64,000 bases of DNA from Clostridia bacterium (lineage in GTDB: Bacteria; Bacillota; Clostridia; Christensenellales; Aristaeellaceae), in NCBI GenBank assembly GCA_900769075.1, contig CAAGFE010000003.1, forward strand, positions 15,996-79,995, in the 5' to 3' direction. The translations under genes and the position numbers were made by a program. A model generated the notes under the pieces. The model was given only the letters and a program-made list of their open reading frames with translations. It was not told the origin of the DNA and searched no databases. Shown here one piece after another: positions 25,559-33,257 of the stretch. Within the stretch, counting starts at the first letter, position 1. Every line of letters begins with the position of its first letter.

Positions 25559-28471
25559 ATGAACCGTCTCCCACGCCAGAACCGCCAGCGCATTCAAGCC
25601 TGGCGGCAGGAACTGAAGAATCACCTGTACACCCCCGTCGGCCCGGTGGATTTTGTCGGGCTGACCACCTTTGACCGCCTTACCCCGGCGCAGGCCGCGG
25701 TGCTGCCCATGCGCCCCTTTCCGGCAGGCACGAAATGGGGCGCTTGCTGGGAATACGCCTGGTTCGCCGCCGAAATGACCTTGCCTGCCGCATGCGAAGG
25801 CCGCCGCGTGGTGCTCCTGCCCGGGTTGGGCGGCGAGCAGCTGATCTATGTGGATGGCCGGGCAGCGGGCTCCAACGACAAGGGCCGCGACCATGTGACC
25901 CTCCGCCAATGCGCCCGGGCTGGCGAAACGGTGCAGGTGCTGATCGAAAGCTACGCCGGACACGGCGCCCGGCTGGAGAACATGGGCCCCTGTCCGCCGG
26001 AAAGGCAGGCCATACCGCCGGTGCCGGAGGCGCAGTGCAAGGTGGGAAGCAGCGTCCTCGCCCTGTGGAACGAGGACGCTTACCAGCTCTATCTGGATGT
26101 GGAAATCCTCTGCGATCTGCTGGGCCAGCTGGACGGGAAGTCCCTGCGGTATCAGCGGGTGGCGAAGGCGCTCATGGACTTCACCCACACGGCGGATTTT
26201 GAGCTGCCGATGGAGGCGCGTCACGAGAGCTTCCGCCGCGCCCAGGAGGTGCTGCGTCCGGCGATGGCGTGCCGCAACGGCTCCACCGCGCCGGTGATGT
26301 GGCTGCTGGGGCAGTCCCACATCGACCTGGCATGGCTCTGGCCCCAGGAGGAAACCTGGCACAAGGTGGCCCGCACCTACGCCAATCAGCTGGCGCTGAT
26401 GGACGAATACCCCGAGTACCGCTTTCTGCTCTGCGAGCCCCGGCTGCTGGACATGCTGCGAGCGCAGCATCCGGCGCTGTGGACGCGGGTGCTGGCTGCC
26501 TTCCAGCGCGGACAGATCGACGCGGACGGCGCGTTCTACGTCGAGTGCGACACAAATCTGCCCGGCGGCGAGAGCCTTATTCGCCAGCTTGTCCGCGGGA
26601 AACGCTGGTTCAAGGCGAATTTCGGCGTGGACAGCCAGGTCGCCTGGCAGCCGGATACCTTCGGCTACTCCGGCGTACTGCCCCAGATTCTCGCCAAGCT
26701 GAACATCCCCTATTTCGCCACCCAGAAGCTCCTGCGGGCCGACCCGGAGTGCGAACGCTTCCCGTACCAGAATTTCATCTGGGAGGGCATTGACGGCAGC
26801 ACGGTGCAGGCGCTGTCCTTCTTCAAGAACAACGCGCAGGTCACGCCCTCGCAGTTTGTGCAGCGGTGGAACGACAACCGCGCCCAGCAGGAGAACATCG
26901 ACACGCTGCTGTATCCCTTCGGCTTCGGGGACGGCGGCGGCGGCGCGACCCGCGACATGGTGGAAAACGTGCGCCGCATGACCGATCTGGAGGGCCTGCC
27001 CCGGGCCCATTACGGCAGCCTGAGGGGATTCTTCGAGGAAACCGCCCGACAGGCGGAGGGCAACCGCTGGGTCGGGGAGCTCTACCTGAGCTGGCACCGG
27101 GGCACCTATACCACCCAGCGCAAAACCAAGCAGCTGGCGGCGCAGCTGGAGCGCCTTCTCCACGATGCGGAAGCCCTGCTGGCCCTTCTGCCCGCAAAGG
27201 AACGGACGGCCTATCTGCCCGTGGCTGAAAAGGCCTGGGATGTGCTGATGTTCCACCAGTTCCACGATGTGGCGGGCGGCGTGGGCATCCGCCGGGTGCA
27301 TCAGGAGGCGGAAAAGGCGCTGACGGAGCAGGTCGGGGCCATCAAGGAACTGATTTCCTCCCTGACGGCGCGGCTGCCCCGGGCGGTGGCGCCTGTGCCC
27401 GTGCTGCCGGAGGGCGGTGACGTCTGCATCACGGAAACACCCGACGGCTTCCTGATGGAAAACGCCCTGCTGCGGGTGACCATCGACCGGCAGGGGGCCA
27501 TCACGGCCATCACCGACAAGCGCAGCGGTCTGCCGCTGATGAACCCCGGGCAGAAGATGAACGACTGGCGGCTGTACGAGAACGTCGAGCCGGTCTACGA
27601 CGGCTGGGAGATGAGCCGCGACTGGCGCACACGGCGGCTGGACGCCGATCTGCATGCGGAGTGCCGCATATTTGCCGATACGCCTCAGCAGGCAGCGCTG
27701 GCGGTGACCTACCAGTTCGGCGAAAGCCGGGCGGAGATGATCATCCGCCTGGTTGCGGGGGATGACAAGATCAGGGTGGATGCAGAGGTGGACTGGCACG
27801 AGCGCCGCAGGCTGCTGAAGGTGCACTTTGCGTCCAACGTGCTGTGCGATGACGCGCTGCATGAGATCCAGTTCGGCCATGTGAAGCGCCCCTGCCATGC
27901 TTCCCATGCCTATGCGGCGGATCGCTACGAGAGCTGCTCCAACCGCTGGACGGCCCTGTGCGAGGAAAACCGCGGCTTTGCCATCCTGACAGAGGACATC
28001 CGCGGCGTCTCCACCGACCGGGGCGAAATTGCCCTGTCCCTGCTGCGCGCACCCCTGGTACCCGATGATACCGCCGACCGGGGCGAGCATCAGTTCAGCT
28101 ACGCCATCATGCCCCTCGCTGCCGCCTTCAAGGACAGCGGCGTGGTCAAGGCGGGGTATGCGTTCAATCAGCCGCAGTACCACGCCGGGCCGTGGGAATG
28201 GTTCCGCGTGGACGCGGGCTTTGCCTGCGACAGCGACGCCATCATCCTGGAAACCATCAAGCCTGCCGACGACGGCTCCGACGACATCATCCTCCGCCTG
28301 TACGAGAGCCTGCGTACCCATGCCACGGGGACGCTGCGCCTGCCCTTTGAGGCGCGGGTGTACGAATCCGCCATGGACGAAGGCGAAACCGGTGCGCTCA
28401 TCGGGACGGGCAGGGAGGTTCCCCTGACCATGAAGCCCTTTGAGATCCGGACGCTGCGCATCGTCCGGTGA
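25559..28471 (+). CDS. GH38 alpha-mannosidase, second copy
   Basis: A 970-aa cytoplasmic alpha-mannosidase, close paralogue of the one at 11600. It has the same N-terminal opening (QELKNHLYTPVGPVDFVGLTTFDR), HIDLAWLWP near 253, WQPDTFGYS with nucleophile Asp near 364, FGDGGGG and the C-terminal HEIQFGHVKRPCHASHAYAADRYE. The start has GGAGG 6 bases upstream. It ends the plus arm. Two related GH38 genes placed on opposite arms under one regulator suggest duplication with different linkage or branch preferences rather than simple dosage. Confidence 0.94.
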   Translation: MNRLPRQNRQRIQAWRQELKNHLYTPVGPVDFVGLTTFDRLTPAQAAVLPMRPFPAGTKWGACWEYAWFAAEMTLPAACEGRRVVLLPGLGGEQLIYVDGRAAGSNDKGRDHVTLRQCARAGETVQVLIESYAGHGARLENMGPCPPERQAIPPVPEAQCKVGSSVLALWNEDAYQLYLDVEILCDLLGQLDGKSLRYQRVAKALMDFTHTADFELPMEARHESFRRAQEVLRPAMACRNGSTAPVMWLLGQSHIDLAWLWPQEETWHKVARTYANQLALMDEYPEYRFLLCEPRLLDMLRAQHPALWTRVLAAFQRGQIDADGAFYVECDTNLPGGESLIRQLVRGKRWFKANFGVDSQVAWQPDTFGYSGVLPQILAKLNIPYFATQKLLRADPECERFPYQNFIWEGIDGSTVQALSFFKNNAQVTPSQFVQRWNDNRAQQENIDTLLYPFGFGDGGGGATRDMVENVRRMTDLEGLPRAHYGSLRGFFEETARQAEGNRWVGELYLSWHRGTYTTQRKTKQLAAQLERLLHDAEALLALLPAKERTAYLPVAEKAWDVLMFHQFHDVAGGVGIRRVHQEAEKALTEQVGAIKELISSLTARLPRAVAPVPVLPEGGDVCITETPDGFLMENALLRVTIDRQGAITAITDKRSGLPLMNPGQKMNDWRLYENVEPVYDGWEMSRDWRTRRLDADLHAECRIFADTPQQAALAVTYQFGESRAEMIIRLVAGDDKIRVDAEVDWHERRRLLKVHFASNVLCDDALHEIQFGHVKRPCHASHAYAADRYESCSNRWTALCEENRGFAILTEDIRGVSTDRGEIALSLLRAPLVPDDTADRGEHQFSYAIMPLAAAFKDSGVVKAGYAFNQPQYHAGPWEWFRVDAGFACDSDAIILETIKPADDGSDDIILRLYESLRTHATGTLRLPFEARVYESAMDEGETGALIGTGREVPLTMKPFEIRTLRIVR

Positions 28472-28557
28472 GCTGGGGAAAATGGGGCAAAAACGCCCTG
28501 AATACGAATGTTTGCCGAATAGAAGCAAAAAAGATTCGGAAATTTGCGAAATAACCC

Positions 28558-28586
28558 TTGCAAATGGGGACGTTTGGCGGTATACT
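28558..28586 (+). promoter_or_regulatory. Promoter of purC
   Basis: TTGCAA (28558-28563) and TATACT (28581-28586) are spaced 17 bp. The leader is about 60 nt and shows no purine riboswitch. Confidence 0.7.
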
Positions 28587-28653
28587 ATCCACCGGCTACC
28601 CGAATGCAGGCGGCAATTTGTCGTCAGAACAAGAGAATGGAGAGGAAAATTCA

Positions 28654-29343
28654 ATGGGGAATTTGAAACTTCTTTACACTGGCAAGACCAAGAACGTCTA
28701 CGCGCTGGAGAACGGCAACTGCCTGCTGAAGTTCAAGGACGACTGCACCGGCAAGGACGGTGTGTTTGATCCCGGCGAGAACAGCGTCGGACTGACCATC
28801 GAGGGCGTGGGCGATGTGAACCTGCGCATGTCCATCTACTTCTTCGAGAAGATCAACGCCGCCGGCATCCGCACCCACTATGTGTCCGCCAACCTGGACG
28901 ACACCACCATGGAGGTCAAGGCCGCGAAGGTGTTCGGCAAGGGCCTGGAGGTGATCTGCCGCTACAAGGCCGTGGGTTCCTTCTACCGCCGCTATTCCGA
29001 CTACTGCACCCTGGGCCAGGATCTGCCCGCCTACGTCGAGACCACCTTCAAGAACGACGCCAAGGGCGATCCCCTGGTGACCAAGGACGGTCTGGTGGAT
29101 CTGGGCGTGATGACCGCCCAGCAGTACGATGACCTGAAGGAAATGACCCAGGCGATCACCAGGATCGTCGCGGACGACCTGAAGGCCAAGGGCCTGGAGC
29201 TGTACGACATCAAGTTTGAGTTCGGCTACGACGAGAACGGCAATGTGATGCTGATCGACGAGATCGCCTCCGGCAACATGCGCGTGTACAAGGACGGCGA
29301 GTATGTCGATCCCATGACGCTGAACAAGCTGTTCTTCGCCTGA
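28654..29343 (+). CDS. purC: Phosphoribosylaminoimidazole-succinocarboxamide synthase
   Basis: A 229-aa SAICAR synthase of de novo purine synthesis, joining CAIR and aspartate with ATP. Family signatures are [10 protein letters not shown] (phosphate-binding start), [25 protein letters not shown] and [24 protein letters not shown]. Length matches the short bacterial form. The ATG at 28654 is preferred over an upstream in-frame start because GGAGAGG precedes it and PurC proteins start at this position. It has its own promoter and a terminator and is not in a pur operon here. Confidence 0.93.
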   Translation: MGNLKLLYTGKTKNVYALENGNCLLKFKDDCTGKDGVFDPGENSVGLTIEGVGDVNLRMSIYFFEKINAAGIRTHYVSANLDDTTMEVKAAKVFGKGLEVICRYKAVGSFYRRYSDYCTLGQDLPAYVETTFKNDAKGDPLVTKDGLVDLGVMTAQQYDDLKEMTQAITRIVADDLKAKGLELYDIKFEFGYDENGNVMLIDEIASGNMRVYKDGEYVDPMTLNKLFFA

Positions 29344-29360
29344 TCAGAATCAATAATACA

Positions 29361-29387
29361 TCCCCCGGAACATCATCGTTCCGGGGG
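29361..29387. terminator. Terminator between purC and the PIG-L gene
   Basis: TCCCCCGGAAC (29361-29371) pairs perfectly with GTTCCGGGGGA (29377-29387), with a 5-base loop, between convergent genes. The T-run is poor on both sides. Confidence 0.7.
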
Positions 29388-29397
29388 ATGCTTTGCA

Positions 29398-30513
29398 TTA
29401 CGGAATATGCTCGAACAGATCGGCGGCGCCGCTGTCCGGGCCGACGGAGGAGTAATACAGGCCGAAGAGGTTGTTGGCGTATTTGCCGGAATCCTGCACG
29501 GTGAGGCCGTTGCTGCGCTGGGAAGCGTGGCACCTGAAGGCTGCCGCGGCCACGTCGAAGGCCGTCTGCCCGCCAAAGGCCATCAAGGGCTGACGCCAAT
29601 CCATGGTGAGGGTGTTCTCCTGGTAGAGGTGGAGGTAGAGCTTCTTCACCTGCCAGGCGCTCTCCTCCTGATGATCCACATAGGCCATCGCCATCTCCGC
29701 GCAGACCTTGTGCGCGCCGTGTCCGTATTCGCCCCGGACGTCGTGGGTGACCATCACCTCGGGCTGATACCTGGCGATCAGCCCGGCGATGTGTTCCCGC
29801 ACGGCCTCCTGGCCCCAATAGGGATAGCATTCCTTGGCGTGATTCACCTTGATATCCCGGAAGACGCCCATCTCCGGATAGGTGCGCACGCCGCAGGTCC
29901 ACAGGCCGTCCAGCGCCTCGCTGCGGCGGGTGTGGGTCTGGTCGGTCAGGTAGCAGACGATCACCTTCATCCCGCGTTCCGCGGCGTAATAGGGGATGAC
30001 GCCGCCGAAGAAGAGCAGCTCATCATCGCAGTGGGCGGAGAGCACCAGCAGATCAGCCTTGCCCTCAAAGGGCTGCCAGTCCTGCACCCAGGCGGGAGGC
30101 TCGCCCTCGCCGAAGAGGTGGATCTCCGAAATGTGGAGGGTGTCGCCGGCGGTGGGCACCAGGCGGAAATGATCCACCCCGGGCAGGGCCAGATAGGTGT
30201 TGGTATAATGGCGGCTGTCGGTGAGCAGGGTGACCCAGGCGCCGTTTTCATCCATCACCTGAACGGCGATGTCCGCCTCTCGCTGGGCGAAGGAGAAATA
30301 CAGCCCCCAGCAGGGGACCGGAGCGGTCACCTCCAGGCAGGCGCCGGAAAAGTAGGTCAGATAGGAACCGTCGGTCATATTGCCCTTCCCGGTGGAACGG
30401 GGCGCAAAGGCAAAGACGCAGCCTGGGGTGATCTCCGGGGCTTCGGTTTCTGCCAGGGCGCAGGAGGCGCACAGCACCAAGGCCAACGCGAGCAGGAACC
30501 CCTTGATCTTCAT
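29398..30513 (-). CDS. Secreted PIG-L family deacetylase
   Basis: A 371-aa exported protein. A signal peptide (KIKGFLLALALVLCASCALAE) is followed by a ~125-residue beta-rich N-terminal domain and then a PIG-L/LmbE zinc deacetylase domain from about residue 145. The metal motif reads SAHCDDELLFFGG, with Cys where the family usually has Pro in HPDDE, and HDVRGEYGHGAH carries the third ligand. Such enzymes deacetylate N-acetylglucosamine-type sugars. The ATG at 30513 is chosen because AAAGGA and the signal peptide follow from it. It lies 61 bp behind a secreted C39-like gene in the same direction, suggesting an envelope operon. Confidence 0.85.
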   Translation of the reverse strand: MKIKGFLLALALVLCASCALAETEAPEITPGCVFAFAPRSTGKGNMTDGSYLTYFSGACLEVTAPVPCWGLYFSFAQREADIAVQVMDENGAWVTLLTDSRHYTNTYLALPGVDHFRLVPTAGDTLHISEIHLFGEGEPPAWVQDWQPFEGKADLLVLSAHCDDELLFFGGVIPYYAAERGMKVIVCYLTDQTHTRRSEALDGLWTCGVRTYPEMGVFRDIKVNHAKECYPYWGQEAVREHIAGLIARYQPEVMVTHDVRGEYGHGAHKVCAEMAMAYVDHQEESAWQVKKLYLHLYQENTLTMDWRQPLMAFGGQTAFDVAAAAFRCHASQRSNGLTVQDSGKYANNLFGLYYSSVGPDSGAADLFEHIP

Positions 30514-30539
30514 GCGGAACCATCCTTTCCAGTGAATTG

Positions 30540-30566
30540 CCCCCCCGAACCGAGGCCCAGGGGGGA
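30540..30566 (-). repeat. G/C hairpin between the C39-like and PIG-L genes
   Basis: CCCCCC and GGGGGG arms, about 13 bases apart, sit in the 61-bp gap. A weak intercistronic stem-loop with no T-run. Confidence 0.35.
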
Positions 30567-30574
30567 TGGCGGTG

Positions 30575-31348
30575 CTATTCGGCTTCAGCGGGATCCACCA
30601 GCAGGTACCACTGATGCAGCTGGAGCACCTGGCTGCCCTTGAGCGAATCACGGAAGGTGCTGTTGATGATCTCGGACCGCTGCTTGTTCAGCGAGATGAA
30701 GTACACCCGGTACAGCTCGCCGCGGGATCGGGGCGGGTTGCAGTCCACCACCAGGAAGCGCCCCTTGTCCGGGATGGCGGCGACCACCAGCAGCGCGTGA
30801 TTGGTGCCGTTGGGGCGGCGGATGTACAGGTACACCGGTGAATAGCTGTCATCGGTGAGGTAGTTGTTCATCATGGTGTTGAAGGCGTCGGGGCCGGCCG
30901 GGATGCGCTCCACGCCCACCTTGTAGGAGATGATGTCGTAGGGCTCATAGAGGTTGCGGGCGTTCATCATCTCGGACATGCCTCCGGGGGTGACGTCGAT
31001 GCCCAGATAGCTCAGGGCCATGGAGTACACCGCGCGGGAACACATATTGCCCGCGTAGAAGGCGAATTTGACCCCGTAGCGCTCCCGGAGGGTCAGATCC
31101 AGCACGGATCCCTTTTCGCCCCCCAGCCAGTACCCGTCGCGGTACATGTCATCCCGCTCCGCATTCTGGCCGATGTAGCGGATGTACCCCCGTTTCACAC
31201 CGGCAAGGGCATCCCCCTCGGGCATCAGGAGGAAGGACTGCACCTCCTCGGCGGAGGTGGCGGCGGGAAGCGTGGGGGGCGCTGCGTCCTCCCCCAGGGC
31301 CAGCAGCGGCAGCAGCATCACCGCGAGCAGCATCCAGATCCGGCGCAT
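30575..31348 (-). CDS. Secreted C39-like (papain-fold) protein
   Basis: A 257-aa protein with an N-terminal signal peptide (MRRIWMLLAVMLLPLLALGE). The core matches the Peptidase_C39-like pattern: GNMCSRAVYSMALSYLGIDVTPGGM, with a presumed nucleophile Cys near residue 103. It also has NHALLVVAA with the His and VDCNPP with the Asn/Asp. These proteins are predicted cysteine peptidases or transpeptidase-like enzymes of the envelope. The ATG at 31348 follows AAAGGAGG. It is the first gene of a two-gene unit with the PIG-L deacetylase and has its own promoter at 31380-31408. Confidence 0.8.
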   Translation of the reverse strand: MRRIWMLLAVMLLPLLALGEDAAPPTLPAATSAEEVQSFLLMPEGDALAGVKRGYIRYIGQNAERDDMYRDGYWLGGEKGSVLDLTLRERYGVKFAFYAGNMCSRAVYSMALSYLGIDVTPGGMSEMMNARNLYEPYDIISYKVGVERIPAGPDAFNTMMNNYLTDDSYSPVYLYIRRPNGTNHALLVVAAIPDKGRFLVVDCNPPRSRGELYRVYFISLNKQRSEIINSTFRDSLKGSQVLQLHQWYLLVDPAEAE

Positions 31349-31379
31349 CGTTACCCTCCTTTCCCATCTTGTTATTTCT

Positions 31380-31408
31380 ATTATACAGGAAGATTCGTTC
31401 CGGGGCAA
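31380..31408 (-). promoter_or_regulatory. Promoter of the C39-like/PIG-L unit
   Basis: On the minus strand TTGCCC (31408-31403) and a perfect TATAAT (31385-31380) are spaced 17 bp. Confidence 0.65.
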
Positions 31409-31490
31409 GCGGGAAGATAACAATTTCTGTAATTGATGTGCGCCGGGGACATCGGTTTGTGAAAAGCCGGAAGTCATCCGCGCTGCCGCC

Positions 31491-31519
31491 TTGACGCGGC
31501 ATGGAGAAACCGCTATAAT
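31491..31519 (+). promoter_or_regulatory. Promoter of the DUF1836/esterase unit
   Basis: TTGACG (31491-31496) and a perfect TATAAT (31514-31519) are spaced 17 bp, just upstream of the DUF1836 gene. Confidence 0.8.
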
Positions 31520-31542
31520 AGCAGAAGAAGGAGGCGTAACAG

Positions 31543-32088
31543 ATGCCTGCATGTATTGAGAAGTTCCGGATGCCCCGATATCGGGAAATCCCCGACGTGG
31601 GGCTGTATCTGGATCAGACGGTGAAGTATGTCAACCGATACCTCGCGCCCCTGGGCTGCATGGAGATCACCTCGTCCATGGTGTCCAACTATGTCAAGAA
31701 GGGGTACATCACCAACCCGACCCATAAGCAGTATTCGGCGGATCAGATCGCGTATCTGTTCTTCATCAGCGTGGCGAAATCGGTGCTGTCGATGGAGAAC
31801 ATCGCCCGGCTGTTCGGGATGCAGCGGCAGATGTATACGTCGGAGGTCGCCTACGACTTTTTCTGCGATGAAATGGAAAACACCCTGCAGTACACCTTCG
31901 GCCTGAAGGATCATCTGGATCAGGTCGGCACGCCGGAGGATCGCTCCGAAACCAAGGCGATGCTGCGTTCCACCATCATCGCGGTGACCCATATCATCTA
32001 CCTGTCCAACCGCTTCGAGACCATGCAGGCCCCGGAGGAGGACAGCGCCGCCGAGGGCCGCATGGCCCTGCCTGCCGGGGAGGAATGA
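31543..32088 (+). CDS. DUF1836 (MerR-like helix-turn-helix) protein
   Basis: A 181-aa protein of the DUF1836 family found in Firmicutes. The N-terminal half contains a MerR-like region (EITSSMVSNYVKKGYITNPTHKQYSADQIAYLFFISVAKSVLSMENI). The C-terminal half is helical, probably for dimerisation or ligand sensing. Function is unproven but likely DNA binding. The start follows GAAGGAGG. It overlaps the downstream esterase by 4 bp (ATGA), so the two are coupled in translation. Confidence 0.88.
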   Translation: MPACIEKFRMPRYREIPDVGLYLDQTVKYVNRYLAPLGCMEITSSMVSNYVKKGYITNPTHKQYSADQIAYLFFISVAKSVLSMENIARLFGMQRQMYTSEVAYDFFCDEMENTLQYTFGLKDHLDQVGTPEDRSETKAMLRSTIIAVTHIIYLSNRFETMQAPEEDSAAEGRMALPAGEE

Positions 32089-33158
32089 CCATGAAGATGA
32101 CCCTGCAGCCCAACGAGCGTCTGCTCCTGCCCGGAGAAACCGGCCTGCGCTATACCGGGCGCATCGGCGGCCCGGAGGACGCGCCCTTCTTCCTCTATCC
32201 CTGCTCCAGCGTGGCGCTGCGCCTGACCGGGCGGACGCTCAAGGTCGCCCTGGACAACCATCATGCCTATCAGGAAAACCGCCTGGGCGTGATCGTCAAC
32301 GGCGAACAGTCCGCGGTGCTGCTGACGGAGGGGGAGCAGATCATCGACCTGTCGGATCGTCTGACGGCGGACACGAACGATATCCTGCTTTTCAAGCGTC
32401 AGGACGCCTGCCATGCCTTCACGCTCCGCGGCTTCATCGTGGCGGCGGATGCCCGGCTGCTGCCCCTGGCGGAGCGCCCCGCCCGGCGCATCGAGGTCTA
32501 CGGGGACAGCGTTTCCGCAGGCGAGGTGTCCGAGGCGGAATTCGCCTGCGGCCAGCCGGATCCCGAAGGCCACAACGGCCTGTACTCCAACAGCTGGTGG
32601 AGCTATGCCTGGCAGGCAGCGCGGCTGATGCGTGCCGAGCTCCACGACGTTGCCACCGGCGGCATCGCCCTGCTGGACAGAACAGGCTATTACCACGCCC
32701 CGGATTACATCGGCATGGAATCCGCCTGGGACAAGGTGAATCACACCCCGGACTTCGGGCCCGTGACGCCCTGGGACTTCACCCGCTGGACGCCCCATGT
32801 GGTCATCGTGGCCATCGGGCAGAACGACCATCATCCCGTCAACAGCATGGCAGAGGATTACGACAGCGCCGCCTCCGCCCATTGGCGCGCGGCATACCGC
32901 CGCTTCCTCGGGCTGCTGCGGGAGAAGTACCCGAGGGCGCACATCGTCTGCACCACCACCATCATCGGGCATGACGCCGCCTGGGATCGGGCGATTGACG
33001 AATGCGTGCAGGACATGGGGGATGGGCGGATCCATCACTTTCTGTACAGCCGCAATGGCTGCGGCACACCGGGGCATGTCCGCAAAAGCGAAGCCGCCGT
33101 GATGGCCCGCGAACTGGCAGAATATGTCGAAGCGCTCCCCGGCGTGTGGGCGGAATGA
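32085..33158 (+). CDS. SGNH/GDSL carbohydrate esterase, CE2-like
   Basis: A 357-aa cytoplasmic esterase. An N-terminal beta domain (about 1-120) leads to a SGNH hydrolase domain with EVYGDSVSAGE (catalytic Ser near 143). It also has VVIVAIGQNDHH and a His near the C-terminus (GCGTPGH), together giving the usual Ser-Asp-His set. The two-domain layout matches carbohydrate esterase family 2, which deacetylates sugars. There is no signal peptide, so it probably acts on imported acetylated oligosaccharides. The start overlaps DUF1836 by 4 bp; a second ATG at 32091 is possible. Confidence 0.85.
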   Translation: MTMKMTLQPNERLLLPGETGLRYTGRIGGPEDAPFFLYPCSSVALRLTGRTLKVALDNHHAYQENRLGVIVNGEQSAVLLTEGEQIIDLSDRLTADTNDILLFKRQDACHAFTLRGFIVAADARLLPLAERPARRIEVYGDSVSAGEVSEAEFACGQPDPEGHNGLYSNSWWSYAWQAARLMRAELHDVATGGIALLDRTGYYHAPDYIGMESAWDKVNHTPDFGPVTPWDFTRWTPHVVIVAIGQNDHHPVNSMAEDYDSAASAHWRAAYRRFLGLLREKYPRAHIVCTTTIIGHDAAWDRAIDECVQDMGDGRIHHFLYSRNGCGTPGHVRKSEAAVMARELAEYVEALPGVWAE

Positions 33159-33171
33159 GCGGAACGCAAGG

Positions 33172-33200
33172 GGCTCTCTGAGGGCGCAGAGAGCCTTTTT
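33172..33200 (+). terminator. Rho-independent terminator after the esterase
   Basis: GGCTCTCTG (33172-33180) pairs with CAGAGAGCC (33187-33195), followed by TTTTT. Confidence 0.9.
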
Positions 33201-33209
33201 GGTTGGACG

Positions 33210-33244
33210 AAAAAGGAGCAGCCCTCCTTGCGGAAGACTGCCCC
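33210..33244 (-). terminator. Rho-independent terminator after the secreted flavoprotein
   Basis: On the minus strand a 13-bp stem (33244-33232 with 33227-33215, three G-U pairs) with a GCAA tetraloop is followed by TTTTT. It stops transcription from the gene ending at 33258. Confidence 0.85.
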
Positions 33245-33257
33245 GGGTGCGTTGGAC

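Noticed and set aside
28587..28653. A purine riboswitch in the purC leader
   Set aside because: The leader is only about 60 nt and has no paired three-way-junction pattern.
25538..28654. A 1,038-codon minus-strand open frame opposite the second GH38
   Set aside because: Antisense shadow; it mirrors the one opposite the first GH38 because the two mannosidases are paralogous.
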